Source: Bemisia tabaci (taxonomy: Eukaryota; Arthropoda; Insecta; Hemiptera; Aleyrodidae). From it: DNA of 64,000 nt. Where the stretch lies: positions 62,791,167-62,855,166 of the forward strand of contig NC_092794.1 in NCBI RefSeq assembly GCF_918797505.1. Direction: 5' to 3'. The translations under genes and the position numbers were made by a program. Shown in pieces: positions 1-9,922 of this stretch (positions are counted from its first letter, which is position 1; every line of letters starts with the position of its first letter). The notes under the pieces are model-generated. The model saw nothing but the letters and a program-made list of their open reading frames with translations, was not told the DNA's origin and made no database searches.

Positions 1-667
1 CGCTGGTGTAGCGGCATCCTCTCTCATAATGGAGGATAATAGGACAGTCACCGGCAGATGAAAGTAGAGACAGCTATATGAATGGGAAAAAACAAGCAAG
101 AAACACTGGGGTCTTATGTAAGGGCATGAGGGGGAGGATTAGGGGGACGGCCATTTTCAAAAAGAGCTAACCTTCTTAGGTCAGTTTTTAGAGCACACGT
201 TTCTACTGAATGAATCTACTTACAAAGGATTAATTTTAAAAGCGAACAGTTGAAGAATATACTTTAGGTTCGGATCCAACATGCAACTATTTTGACTCCG
301 CGATGAGTCTGGTTGCATACGCTAGATTTTGCCGGCGAAGTCTGAGATCTGCCGACGGCTTACGCTGTATAAGGCTCTCGCAAAGGTCAGCGCGATGGGG
401 TACAGGTGTGATCAGTGTTTTCCTCGAAAGTATGAAATCCAGCCCACTGCGGAGTTAAAATAGCTGCATGTTGCCTCCAAACCCAACGTCGTATATTCTA
501 TCATTATTTTACACTCAATGCATTTATCGAATGCAGAGTTCGTCTTTCGGAAAGCATCTCAGTTTGTCAATATCGCATCAAAATCTGTGCAACAGGATGA
601 GCGTCCAAATAGTTGACCGGCATGGACGTCACGTCGTGAATCTAGAGAAAAATAGTAATTGCACCCA
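1..667. other. Unassigned intergenic sequence
   Basis: No recognisable gene, repeat or RNA is seen. The one open frame (68 codons, from 468) has no family features and is probably chance. Confidence 0.5.
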
Positions 668-944
668 CACATGAAGGCTATTTCCATTTAAATCTTCCGT
701 CACATTCTTACGGCGCAATGATACAACTATTTGAACTCTCCGGAATGCGTGAGGTATCACGCCGCATTTGAAGGCGTTTTCAAATCAGCCAAGTTCCGTT
801 ATCGGAATAATCGTTTTGCATAGTTCATATTATTTTGATTGCATTTCTAACCACTTGTTTAATTATAATCCTCCTATAAAAACCACCCATTTGCTAAATA
901 CAATTCTAGCTGAAGCGCACTTAAGCGTATTCACCACTGCAAAA

Positions 945-1076
945 ATGTCAAAGGAAATCGACGAGCCCAGCGTGCATGGAGGCTATTTCCATTTAAATCT
1001 TCCGTCACATTCTTACGGCGCAATGATACAACTATTTGAACTCTCCGGAATGCGTGAGGTATCACGCCGCATTTGA
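945..1076 (+). other. Small open frame inside a satellite unit (43 codons)
   Basis: The frame starts MSKEID and ends REVSRRI, followed by TGA. A TATAAA box lies at 875-880, 70 bp upstream of the ATG. The same-length frame recurs at 1866-1997, with differences concentrated near residues 7-14. In the two units between them, the frame is broken by a 5-bp insertion (near 1326) and by an in-frame stop (near 1627). The frame is in fact open further upstream (from 768), which weakens the case for a defined start. Protein coding is not established; this could simply be a stop-poor repeat. Confidence 0.25.
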
Positions 1077-1865
1077 AGGCGTTTTTAAAACAGCCATGTT
1101 CCGATATCGGAATAATCGTTTTGCATAGTTCATATTATTTTGGTTGCATTTCTAACCACTTGTTTAATTATATTCCTCGTAGAAAAACCACCCATTTGTA
1201 AAACCAATTCTAGCTGAAGCGCACTTAAGCGCATTCATGACTGCAAAAATGTTAACGGAAATCGACAAGCCCAGCGTGCATGGAGGCTATTTCCACTTAA
1301 ATCTTCCGTCACATTCTTACGGCGCATCGCAATGATACAACTATTTGAACTCTCCGGAATGCGAGAGGTGTCACGCCGCATTTGAAGGCGTTTTCAAAAC
1401 AGCCAAGTTCCGATACCCGGAAATCGTTTTGCATAGTTCATATTTTTTTCTTTCCATTTCAACCACTTGTTTAATTATAATCCACCTATAAAAACCACCC
1501 ATTTGCTAAATACAATTCTAGCTGAAGCGCACTTAAGCGCATTCATGATTGCAAAAATGTTAACGGAAATCGAAAAGGGCAGCATGCATAAAGGCTATTT
1601 CAATTGCAATCTTCCGTCGCATTTCTAAGGCGCAATGATACAACTGTTTGAACTCTCCGGAATGCGCGTGAGGTATCACGCCGCATTTGAAGGCGTTTTC
1701 AAAACAGCCAAGTTCCGATACCCGGATTATCGTGTTGCATAATTCATATTCTTTTGTTTCCATTTCAACCACTTGTTTAATTATAATCCTCCTATAAAAA
1801 CCACCCATTTGCTAAATATAATTCTAGGTGAAGCGCACTTCAGCTATGTATTCACCACTGCAAAA

Positions 1866-1997
1866 ATGTCAAAGGAGATCGACACGCCCAGCGAGCGTGG
1901 ATGCTCTTTCCATTTAAATCTTCCGTCACATTCTTACGGCGCAATGATACAACTATTTGAACTCTCCGGAATGCGTGAGGTATCACGCCGCATTTGA
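1866..1997 (+). other. Second copy of the 43-codon satellite frame
   Basis: It has the same length and the same C-terminal 29 residues as the frame at 945-1076. A TATAAA box starts at 1793, 73 bp upstream. Function is unknown and translation unproven. Confidence 0.25.
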
Positions 1998-2170
1998 AGG
2001 TGTTTTGAAAACAGCCAAGTTCCGATACCCGGATTATAGTTTTGCATAGTTCATATTCTTTTGTTATATTCCGTACCACTCGTTTATTTTTAATCCTCGT
2101 AGAAAAACTATCCATTTGTAAATACAATTTTTTCAATTTAACTGAAGCGCACTTTGTCAGAAAAATGACA

Positions 2171-4368
2171 ATTACTTGCAAAGAGTGCAGCTTCCTCAGA
2201 GTAAGGAACATGGAATGCAGTTTGACTGTATCTGGTTGTGGTTTTTCGCGCATTTTAGAGCAATACTTGTTTTCATGAGAGTTAAATTAAGATATATTCA
2301 ATTAAAACCCACAGTAAGATATGATATTTTTAAAAAGAAGTCAGCAAAATTTCTGTCATCTGTAATATTTAATTCCATTTAATTTGTCATTAAGAATGGC
2401 TTTAAATTGCTCCCAAGACGTTGTAATTTTCAAAAATTTTCCGGAGCCAGACCCCTGAACCCCTCTCTGCAGCTGGGGGAGCCCAGACCCCCCTTAGCCC
2501 AAGTCATATATCCTTCTGTGCCCCCCCCCCCACCAAAAATTCCTAGTTCCGCCCATGCATGAAATATAGACATAATGTACTATCAGAGGACAAATTGAAT
2601 TTCGTACGTTTTTTCCCTCCATTTTTATGAGAGTGTGCTGCGTATTAATCTATGACGTCACTTCGGCTAATCACCTGATATTATATCGAGAGGAATAATT
2701 ACATATGAAGAATTGAGATATTGGCAGAGTAAAGATAAAACACGTATTACTCAAGCCTATGCCTTTAAAACGGGTGCATAGGCTGATGGTTTGAGTAATG
2801 ATTTGAATCGTCGCTTCCCGTGTCCACATGCGTGCCTGTGTGAGTGCATTTCAGATGTCACGATACCGCTTGGTTTTAAACCAAATGTATTGTTTCCGTG
2901 TGACATATGAGCTACCGACAGGACAAAACACAGAAACCCTCGCAAAATTACGCAAACGAGGTTTAAAGGAGACACCGCTATGTCTCGCGAAAGATTTTCA
3001 ACTGGAAAATACCTGGGGAAACCTGTGACAGCAGGTATCATCAACTATACCGCAGGATGAAGGGGGGGAACTGTCCAACCTTAGGAGGACGAATAGAGCC
3101 GAATTGTCAATTAAGAATTATGATAGGATTGTTTCGTGATCTTTCTCTGCACGGCTATTCATTTGTCAGAGGGTTAAAACCCTGCAAAATCCGACGGGTC
3201 CCTTTGCTTTTTTCCGTTTCGCGATGATACAATCGTTCATTCGTTTTGCCAGGCCGCGCCGCTAACCGTATCAGACTTCACGGTTCTGTTACATAATGTG
3301 AAGTGCATCGAACCCAGGTATCGGGCAGTGTCCGTTTTTGGCATCGATGAAAGGTGCAACAGCCTTCGGGAAATGGCAAGGGATTGCGCAGACACGGTCG
3401 TAATGGCTAAAGACAATGCGAGGGTAGGAATGAGCAGCGATTGACAACGGGGTTTTATTACGGGAACAGGCGTGAAGGTCAGCTAAAATCCGATGAACAG
3501 TTATTCAAAGAGTTGCCGGCAGTCTCACCCTCACCTGCACAAAACATTCTAAAGGAGGACCAACTCAAAAGGAGTTGTCGGAAGCGTGACGAAATGATTC
3601 GGACCCCGTATACAAAATATTGAGGTGCCCACTGCTCGGATCGGGAAAATAAAATGTTACATATGTTTTGAAAAGGCTGATATTTTGAGCGCAGTGATGC
3701 AATCTCGGGGGCGAACGAATATTTCCATTTGGCGACCTCGAAAGGAAACACGGTTGCCAAACGGTTTCAAAAGACTCTCCCTTTGCTTTACTGTTTTTGA
3801 AGGAGTCCTTTGGAAGGAATCCAGTGCTCCCATTTTCCAAAACTAGTACAGAATTTCGGTGCTTTTGAGATTTTCCTGAATTGTTCCGGGAACTTTTGAA
3901 ATTCCCAAAATGTTCCGGATCTTTTGCATTTTCCGGGACTCTCTCGGATGTTGAAAAAATCTAAAAAGAATCCCGGAATTTTTGACGGCCAGGGAGTGGG
4001 AGAGCTTTAGAATGTTTGGGGATGAGCTAAAAAATCTCTATCAACGAGTCTTATTCATTACATCAGAGACATGTTCAAAATGTTTTATCCTGTTAAATGG
4101 CACCCAATGGCGACAGCTAGAAATTACCTTTGAGGCTCTACAAACTTTTGCTACAGCGAGAAAAGATAATTCGTTTATAAATTTAATTATTACAGATTTT
4201 ATTATCTCATGTTTTCTCAAGTCCAATTTAATTATTTGAATACTAAAATTTTCAAGTCTCGGGGGTTCCTCCTTCCATCGCGTCGCTTTTGAGGCCGTCA
4301 GGACTCTGTTAATACTATTAAATGTTTTAATTGTGAGTCCTCCAGGTCCGAAATTTAAAATAAAGCGC
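2171..4368. other. Intergenic sequence with a C-rich transposon-end-like fragment
   Basis: No gene is recognised. Around 2440-2560 there is a C-rich stretch with a poly-C run and a CTAGTTCCGCCCATG tail, which resembles the eroded end of a mobile element. Around 3850-3985 the motif TTCCGG/CCGGAA recurs irregularly. Short frames on both strands (for example 2757-3044 minus and 3479-3840 minus) lack any family signature. Confidence 0.45.
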
Positions 4369-4376
4369 CCTGCATC

Positions 4377-5251
4377 CAGGGCCGGATTAAGGGGGTGGCC
4401 ACATGGGCCGTGGACCATAGCGACAAATCTAAGGGGCGACAAAAATTTGCAAATTTTTTAAGTGTAGGTATAAAAAAAAATCGGATTTAGACAAACAAAA
4501 TTACAAACGAGAGAAGGCAACAAAATCTCTCATTTACCGAGAGTATAGTAATTTCTAATTTTGTCGTCTCTTAGTGATACAAGAGACAGTACCTTCAATT
4601 AGTCGAGTTAAAACCAAACATGCAATTTGGCCTGGAACGGCGCGACTTAGAGAGAAATGATAACGAGGACTTGAGATGAAAAGTAGAAGCCCTCAACGCG
4701 GCGATCGGCATGTAACACATATTAGCGCCTACAAGACTGCACGAATACTTCTCGCATTGCACCAAACACAGTGCGGTCATTGCGGTCAGCGTGAAACGGA
4801 TAGCGCCTACAAGAATGCATGAATACTTCACGCATTGCGTCAAACACAGTGCGGTCATTGCGGTCAGCGTGAAACGCATAGCGCCTACAAGACTGCGTGA
4901 ATACTTCAAGCATTGCGTCCAACACAGTGCGTTCAGCAGCGGTCGGCGTGAAACGCATTTCGCCTACAAGACTGTCTGAATACTTCACGCTTTGCTCCAA
5001 ACATGGAAGGCCTTTTCCACACAGAGATAGGTTTACGGAACTTAACTTTTGCGCAATGTTCCGTGAACTTTTGCTAGTAGTGTTGACAGGGCTTTCCCAA
5101 AAAATGTGTTCAACACGAGTAAATGCGTCTTATGCACCCCTCCCCCACTGGCACGTTCATTCGATGGTTTTTATCGAGTTTCAAAACGAATGAGAAGGGG
5201 GCGGCAAAATACAGGCGGCCCATGGGCGGCAAGTAGGTGAATCCGGCCCTG
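4377..5251 (+). mobile_element. Non-autonomous hAT-type transposon with internal 78-bp repeats (copy 1)
   Basis: The element begins CAGGGCCGGATTAA and ends AATCCGGCCCTG, which are inverted termini. It is flanked by perfect 8-bp duplications CCTGCATC at 4369-4376 and 5252-5259. An 8-bp duplication together with a CAGGG terminus is typical of the hAT superfamily. Inside, about four tandem units of 78-79 bp start at GAATACTT (4743, 4821, 4899, 4978). No transposase frame is present. Two relatives lie at 54121-55354 and 60883-61579, both in the opposite orientation. Confidence 0.93.
4743..5010 (+). repeat. Internal tandem array of hAT copy 1 (78-bp unit)
   Basis: About four units contain CGCATTGC, ACACAGTGCG and GCGCCTACAAGA motifs. 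A period of 78 is a multiple of three, so the minus strand reads as a 26-residue repeat of the type REVF-QSCRR-FHADRNDRTVF. hAT copy 3 has the same unit but with a 69-bp period (23 residues). Confidence 0.9.
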
Positions 5252-5259
5252 CCTGCATC

Positions 5260-5716
5260 ATTCATGGCATTAGTAGGTGGTCAATATTTCGTGCACATGA
5301 TTTCTCATTCGTTCTCAACAGTTTGCCTTCAATATCTTGATAGGCAATGTGAGCGGCATGGGAGCAGCGACAGTGGCTCGCAGCATTTTGGCTACATTCA
5401 CTCGGTTTATTCTTGCCTATATAGCGATTTCATAATGTTTTCTTCATAATGTTACCTTCCGATGTGTCCATCCAAGTTCGTTTTGGCCTCATTTCAAATA
5501 ATTGCAGATGAGGAAATCACGGGAAACATGCTACCATGTTAACGCCAATGTCCAAGCAACTTGTTTTCGACGTAGTACAAACAAGTTTGGTAACAAATGC
5601 AGCATGTGATAAAATTCAACTGTTGGCAATAAGCCTATCCCACCTGCTCCCCAACGTGGTTCTTTTTTATCCTGGGGGTCTGCATGAAACTTATTGGCCA
5701 AATTCTCATCCTTGGC
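5260..5716. other. Unassigned intergenic sequence
   Basis: Nothing is recognised. Two short plus-strand frames (5237-5449 and 5536-5724) look like chance. Confidence 0.4.
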
Positions 5717-5985
5717 CCGGCTAAGTTGGCCTAGTGGTCAGCGCGCTTGACTCTAGGTCTAGTTCCATAGGTCCCAAATTCGAATCCCGGCAGAGGCGTC
5801 AAATCTTCACGGAACTGACGAACGGATCTGCAGGAACAGACTCTACTCGGCCTTAATCCCTGAAAACATGAAAAGCCTGGAGCATGGATATGCAAATCCC
5901 TCGATGTCTACGGACAATAAAATACCGAAAGTTGGCTGAAGGTGCTAGACACGAAGCCAATAAACAAGCAGGAAAAAAAGAACTT
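5717..5985 (+). mobile_element. tRNA-derived SINE
   Basis: A tRNA-like head carries a box A (TTGGCCTAGTGGTCAGCG) and a box B (AATTCGAATCCC) at RNA polymerase III promoter spacing. A tRNA-unrelated body of about 180 bp follows, ending in an A-rich tail (GCAGGAAAAAAAG). The anticodon stem is degenerate, so this is not a functional tRNA gene. A body fragment of the same family lies inverted at 17239-17335, which supports a dispersed family. I could not resolve a target-site duplication. Confidence 0.8.
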
Positions 5986-6008
5986 TCCTTATTGAGGTTC
6001 TCTATACC

Positions 6009-6482
6009 TAGGTACTAAGGTCTAGAGTGCCTACATACGGGACAGTACTGGCATCTCGATCCTATAACTACAGGAAAAGTGAGCCGCTTTCTGATTGGTC
6101 GGCTATCATAGAGCCCCAAAGTTGGACCAATGTAAATAAACCCTACCCCCTCCGCCCCTAGTTTTGCCCAATGTAAACAAAAAGATGGCGACAGAGCTCT
6201 TCGAAGCTCTAGACGTGATTTTAGACGTGATAGAATTTTTTTTATAATCAACTTCTAAATTGAGTTCGGATCGAACTTTGATGAATATTTTTGCCAAAAA
6301 TTAATCTATGTGTGTGATTATCATCAATTTCTCAGCCGATAATACGTGTTCCCCTGGTTCGGGTTTGTTTACGTTGGGCCAACTTTGGAGTTCCATGATA
6401 GCCTAAATCGATGAACCAATCAGAGAGCGGCAAAGAGATGGCAATACTCTCCCGTATATAGGTACTCAAGTCTACAGAGTGC
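6009..6482. mobile_element. Palindromic MITE flanked by diverged direct repeats
   Basis: The left arm (about 6031-6150) and right arm (about 6370-6458) are inverted copies sharing TACGGGA, TGATTGG, GGCTATCAT and CCAAAGTTGG blocks. The arms are bounded by diverged direct repeats of 22-24 bp (TAGGTACT...CTAGAGTGC at 6009-6030; TAGGTACT...CAGAGTGC at 6459-6482). Superfamily is not assigned. The direct repeats are too long for an ordinary target-site duplication. Confidence 0.7.
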
Positions 6483-7199
6483 AGTTGATGGCTTTGCTGG
6501 AGGATAGTTACCAGAGGGCGCTCACCCGACCCTGGTCGTCGCCACGACCGAGTTGACCGACGGAAAAAATAGGAGAACCCGGACCAAAACACCGAAAAAA
6601 AACAGTGATAATTGTTCTTGCTAATCGGGAATATTATTTTTGTCTAGGAGGGCACGGAGTAGCCTAGCCGGGCCGGGAAAAGTGGGGGGAAACGAGTGCG
6701 AAGCCGGCGTGATTAACGAGTGCTGTTGCCGTTTCGCTTTGCGGTTCCGAGTGACGAAAATTGCCGTTAATGCGCAAAGGAAGCCGAAAATTGCGCACTG
6801 GTAATCTCTGGTGGATTGATTGATCGCGCGTATGCAAATCGCTCCGCTTTGAGGGGTCGATCCAGCGCCGACGGATTCCACGAAGAGCAGCGCCAACACG
6901 TGGTGCACCGACCTCGCCGACCCGCCAGACTAGTCCCACTATCAACTTCCGAATCCAAGTCCGCCGGAGCGCCACTCTGCCGCAACTTGCCCCTTACTAA
7001 TTATGGCTAGGCAATTTCATACGCTCCCACCGGAGAATGACCTACCTAGGATGGCTAAAAAGTGAGACGTCGAGGGCTTCCTAACCGCACCTAGAAGTGC
7101 AGGAGCGGAGTTCTCAACGAGGCTATTAAAAAGGGAACGCACTACTGGCACCTTGTCGCACGCATCTTGGTGGAGACAGTATGCTTCTACACGGAGAAA
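6483..7199. other. Intergenic sequence with a GC-rich block
   Basis: The stretch 6650-6990 is GC- and CpG-richer than its surroundings. Overlapping minus-strand frames (6621-6985) have no family features. This could be an unrecognised exon or promoter, but nothing specific supports that. Confidence 0.35.
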
Positions 7200-7549
7200 A
7201 AAACCTCGTGCGTGGGACCCGAAGTTTAGGTCGTATGGATCTCTGAAGTTTTCAGATTGAGCATCTGAACACTTTAGGTCTTGCTGTCGAGGTTTGGATC
7301 ACACATCTGTAACTTCAGTTCTTACATCTGAAGTACTTCAGATGTGAGAGCCGAAGTTTTTCGGATGTGAGAACCGAAGTTTTCGGATGTGAAAACCGAA
7401 GCATTTCAGATGTAAGAACTGAAGTTTCAGATGTGTGATCCGAACCTCGACAGCTAGACCTATAAAGTGTTCAGATGCTCAATCTGAAAACTTCAGAGAT
7501 CCATATGGCCTAAACTTCGGATCCAACGCACGAAGTTTCTTTCTCCGTG
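7200..7549. mobile_element. Foldback MITE with TA duplication and CACGGAGAAA termini
   Basis: The element begins CACGGAGAAAAAAACCTCGT and ends TTTCTTTCTCCGTG, with TA on each side (7198-7199 and 7550-7551). Nearly the whole element is self-complementary. The arms share GGATCTCTGAAGTTTTCAGA-type sequence, and the centre holds short repeats of AACCGAAG and CAGATGTGAG. A TA duplication suggests a Tc1/mariner-like or similar TA-inserting family. The unrelated element at 56622-57067 has similar termini (CACGGAAAAAAC). Confidence 0.85.
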
Positions 7550-7578
7550 TAGACTGATCAAAACATTCCAGACAAATC

Positions 7579-7606
7579 GGTAAAAAAAAAAAAAAAAAAA
7601 AAAAAA
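7579..7606. repeat. Poly-A run
   Basis: A homopolymer of about 27 A. It does not follow a recognisable retrotransposon body. Confidence 0.9.
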
Positions 7607-7736
7607 ACTCGTAGACTGCTTTTTTGGAGAGAGTAAGTGTCTTGATGAAGAGTTGGATTTTAGAAAAAAAATGCATTGAAAAGAAATAAGAGGAAAAAAG
7701 AGTTGGGGATTACAAAATGATACAGATATTTCTGAT

Positions 7737-7900
7737 TGATTGTGCTAGTAACCCGATTAATTGTGGTAGTACACCTAAAAGTTAGGTTACTGACCCAAAT
7801 GTAGTGGTGCTACCCCAACTTGAGTTGCGGTACTACCAGAATTAATTGAAAATGCCCATATCATTCAATAAACTGGGGTAGTACTACGATGTTAAGGGAT
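7737..7900. mobile_element. Foldback MITE, AATTAATTG family (copy 1)
   Basis: It contains an inverted pair of TGTGGTAGTAC / GTACTACCA and CGATTAATTG / AATTAATTGAAA type arms around a GGTTACTGACCC core. Related copies lie at 8270-8400 and, better preserved, at 31869-32032 and in the duplicate near 37572-37740. Confidence 0.65.
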
Positions 7901-8012
7901 GACCCCTAACATTTTTTCTATGTTGGTGCAATATGAAAGAGGTACTAAGAGAGTCTGCAGAGCTGATTCTAATTTCTAAAACCGACACGGTGACCTGTAC
8001 CCTTGTCCTATG

Positions 8013-8264
8013 CTACCGTGCTAAGGAAGAAAGCCGTATGAACATTCGAGAGTTGCCAAATTTCACTTGATAAAACCTGTTTTTTCACGACATTTATGCA
8101 TTATTGTCTTTGAAATTTTCAGATATTTGAGATTAAATTGCGTAAAAAATTGCTTGACAGTTTTGGAAAAAAATATTCACTATTTTTCCAGTAAATTCGC
8201 TTTTTATCGAAGGAAGCTTGGCAACGTCTGAAGGTTCATACGGCGTTCTTCCTTAGCACGGCAG
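8013..8264. mobile_element. MITE, CTGCCGTGCTAAGG family, copy 1
   Basis: The inverted termini are CTACCGTGCTAAGG and CCTTAGCACGGCAG, followed inward by complementary CCGTATGAACATTCGAGAG-type arms. The flanks are TATG (8009-8012) and TATA (8265-8268), probably a 4-bp duplication with one later change. Unit 2 of the surrounding duplication shows the corresponding unoccupied site (CCATGCGTTG near 8768). Confidence 0.88.
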
Positions 8265-8511
8265 TATACGTTGGGTTACTGACACTAATATTGCAGTACT
8301 GCTCCAACTTGAGTTGCGGTACTACCACAATTAATTGAAAATGCCTATATCATCCAATAAATTGGGGGTAGTAACACGATTTTCGGGGATAACCGTTAAC
8401 ACTTTTTTGTGTTGTTTCTGTGTTGGTGCAATAAATGAAGGAGGCACTGAAAGAGTCTGTAGAGCTGATTCTAATTTCTAAGACCGACACAGTGACCTGT
8501 ACTGCCGTGCT

Positions 8512-8755
8512 AAGGAAAAACGCCGTATAAACCTTCAGGCGTTGCCAAATTTCTTTTGATAAATCACGAATTTCCCGGTAAACTTGTGAAACTTTTCGTT
8601 CCAAGTTTTCAGATAAATTCTGTGTGCAATTTCACTTGAAGTTCCTGAAAATTTCAAGGAGAAATATTCATGACTTTCATCAAAAATAACTATTTTCTCA
8701 GAGGAAATTTGGCAACTCTCGAATATTCATACGGCGTTCTTCCCTAGCACGACAG
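8512..8755. mobile_element. MITE, CTGCCGTGCTAAGG family, copy 2
   Basis: The termini are CTGCCGTGCTAAGG and CCCTAGCACGACAG. Perfect 4-bp flanks TGTA lie at 8508-8511 and 8756-8759. Unit 1 shows the empty site CCTGTACCCTTGTCC at 7995-8009, which confirms the insertion boundaries. Confidence 0.92.
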
Positions 8756-8775
8756 TGTACCCTTGTCCCATGCGT

Positions 8776-9214
8776 TGAAGCGAGGGGCTTGTTTGAATGA
8801 TTTATCCGAGTAAATATTTGTCCAAAAATCAAGGACTCCCACCCCCTCTTTCTGAATGAGCCCCCGGCGGACTCTATAAACTGATAATCATCCCCGGGCC
8901 CGTCCGAGTGTGAAACCCCGAGAACGCTTAAAGTGGGCGGATAACGACTCGAATCCGATGCGAGTTGAAACGCGTGAAATCCGAGGAATGCGTCGAAAAG
9001 GTGGGCCCAGAGCCAGAGGCGCCACGCTTGAAAGGGGCACGTGCGATTGATATATTCCGCATCCGCGCCTCCGCAGCCTCCACCCTCAACCCTCTGACTT
9101 GAATAGAAGCAGATTAAAGAATTTCCAGATGAAACCTCGTGGAATGGAGCCTCCGCGGGGGAGGGAATGGGCATTGGGCATTGAATCCCTTTAGCAATTC
9201 AAACGGGTCCAGAA
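8776..9214. other. Unassigned sequence between MITE copies
   Basis: The block is GC-richer (about 8830-9190). A 158-codon minus-strand frame spans it and runs into MITE sequence; it has no family features. Confidence 0.4.
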
Positions 9215-9467
9215 CTGCCTTGGTAAGGAAAAACGTCGTATGAGCCTTCAGGCGTTGCCAAATTTCCTCTCGCAAATCACTAAATTTCAGGAAAATTTTT
9301 GAGTATTTTTCTGCCAATTTCTCAGATAATTTTGTTTGTAATTTGATCTAAAGTCTCTGAAAATTTCAAGGAAAAATATTTATAATTTTCCTTAAAAAAT
9401 AAGCATTTAATCCAAGAAAATTTGGTAACTCTCGAATGTTCATACGGTGTTTTTCCTCAGCACGGCA
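9215..9467. mobile_element. MITE, CTGCCGTGCTAAGG family, copy 3
   Basis: The left end CTGCCTTGGTAAGG is diverged and the right end CTCAGCACGGCAG is close to consensus. The inner arms GAGCCTTCAGGCGTTGCCAA and CTCGAATGTTCATACGG match other copies. No clean flanking duplication is seen. Confidence 0.8.
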
Positions 9468-9547
9468 GAAGAAGCCTCGCACTATGAATTCAAGCACTCA
9501 AAGGCACCGTCAATGAACGACATGTGAGGTTCACACCACTTTTTAAC

Positions 9548-9922
9548 GTGCTCTGGGGGAAACGCCTTATGAACCTTCAGACGCTGCCAAATATTCTCCA
9601 ATATAATATGAATTTTCAGGAAAATTTGTGAATATTTTTCTCCATATTTTTCAATTAACTCTAGACGCGATGAGATCCAAATTTTCTGAAAAGTTCAAAC
9701 ACTCTACACAAACCGCATTTTGATACCTAGCTGTTACCGTTCGCCCGAAAAAAAAACGTGCAGTACTTTTGGGATACCCTTCATAGAAAAAATTAACAAG
9801 CGTGCAACGCAAGACTTTCAATTTTAGTTATCGAAAGCGTATCCATTTCTTTTGGCGGAAATGAACACTTTAATAGGGAAAATTTGGCAATGTCCGTGCG
9901 GCATTCTCCCTTAGCACGGCAG
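9548..9922. mobile_element. MITE, CTGCCGTGCTAAGG family, copy 4 (degraded, enlarged)
   Basis: The right terminus CCTTAGCACGGCAG is intact. The left is eroded (GTGCTCTGGGGGAAACGCC) but continues into AACCTTCAGACGCTGCCAA. At 375 bp it is about 130 bp longer than its relatives, so it probably contains extra inserted sequence. Confidence 0.65.

Larger units (their letters stand above)
668..2170 (+). repeat. Satellite array, unit about 305 bp, five copies plus a partial one
   Basis: A landmark (ATTTAAATCTTCCGTCACAT or a close variant) recurs at about 681, 986, 1290, 1598 and 1907, giving spacings of 304-309 bp. A degraded sixth part runs from about 2040 to 2170. Units differ by substitutions and small indels, so the array is not freshly amplified. 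The first unit is cut at its left side, beginning near 670. Each complete unit carries a TATAAAAA-like box followed some 70 bp later by an ATG. This ATG opens 43 codons that are intact in the units at 945-1076 and 1866-1997 but broken in the units near 1248 and 1557. The array is probably satellite DNA or an amplified transposon fragment; I recognise no homologue. Confidence 0.9.
7781..8775 (+). repeat. Tandem duplication of a 489-bp unit
   Basis: Unit 1 (7781-8269) and unit 2 (8270-about 8775) share a GGTTACTGAC start, TTGAGTTGCGGTACTACC, TGTTGGTGCAAT, GAGCTGATTCTAATTTCTAA and GTGACCTGTAC in the same order. Each unit carries its own copy of the CTGCCGTGCTAAGG MITE, inserted at sites about 13 bp apart. 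The MITEs therefore arrived independently, after the duplication. Confidence 0.85.

Noticed and set aside
945..1076. Calling the satellite small frame a protein-coding gene
   Set aside because: Half of the units are broken, the frame is open upstream of the ATG as well, and no homologue is recognised; reported as a low-confidence feature and as a finding only.
8698..9174. 158-codon minus-strand frame as a gene
   Set aside because: It runs into MITE sequence at its end, shows no domain and has no sign of splicing or promoter.
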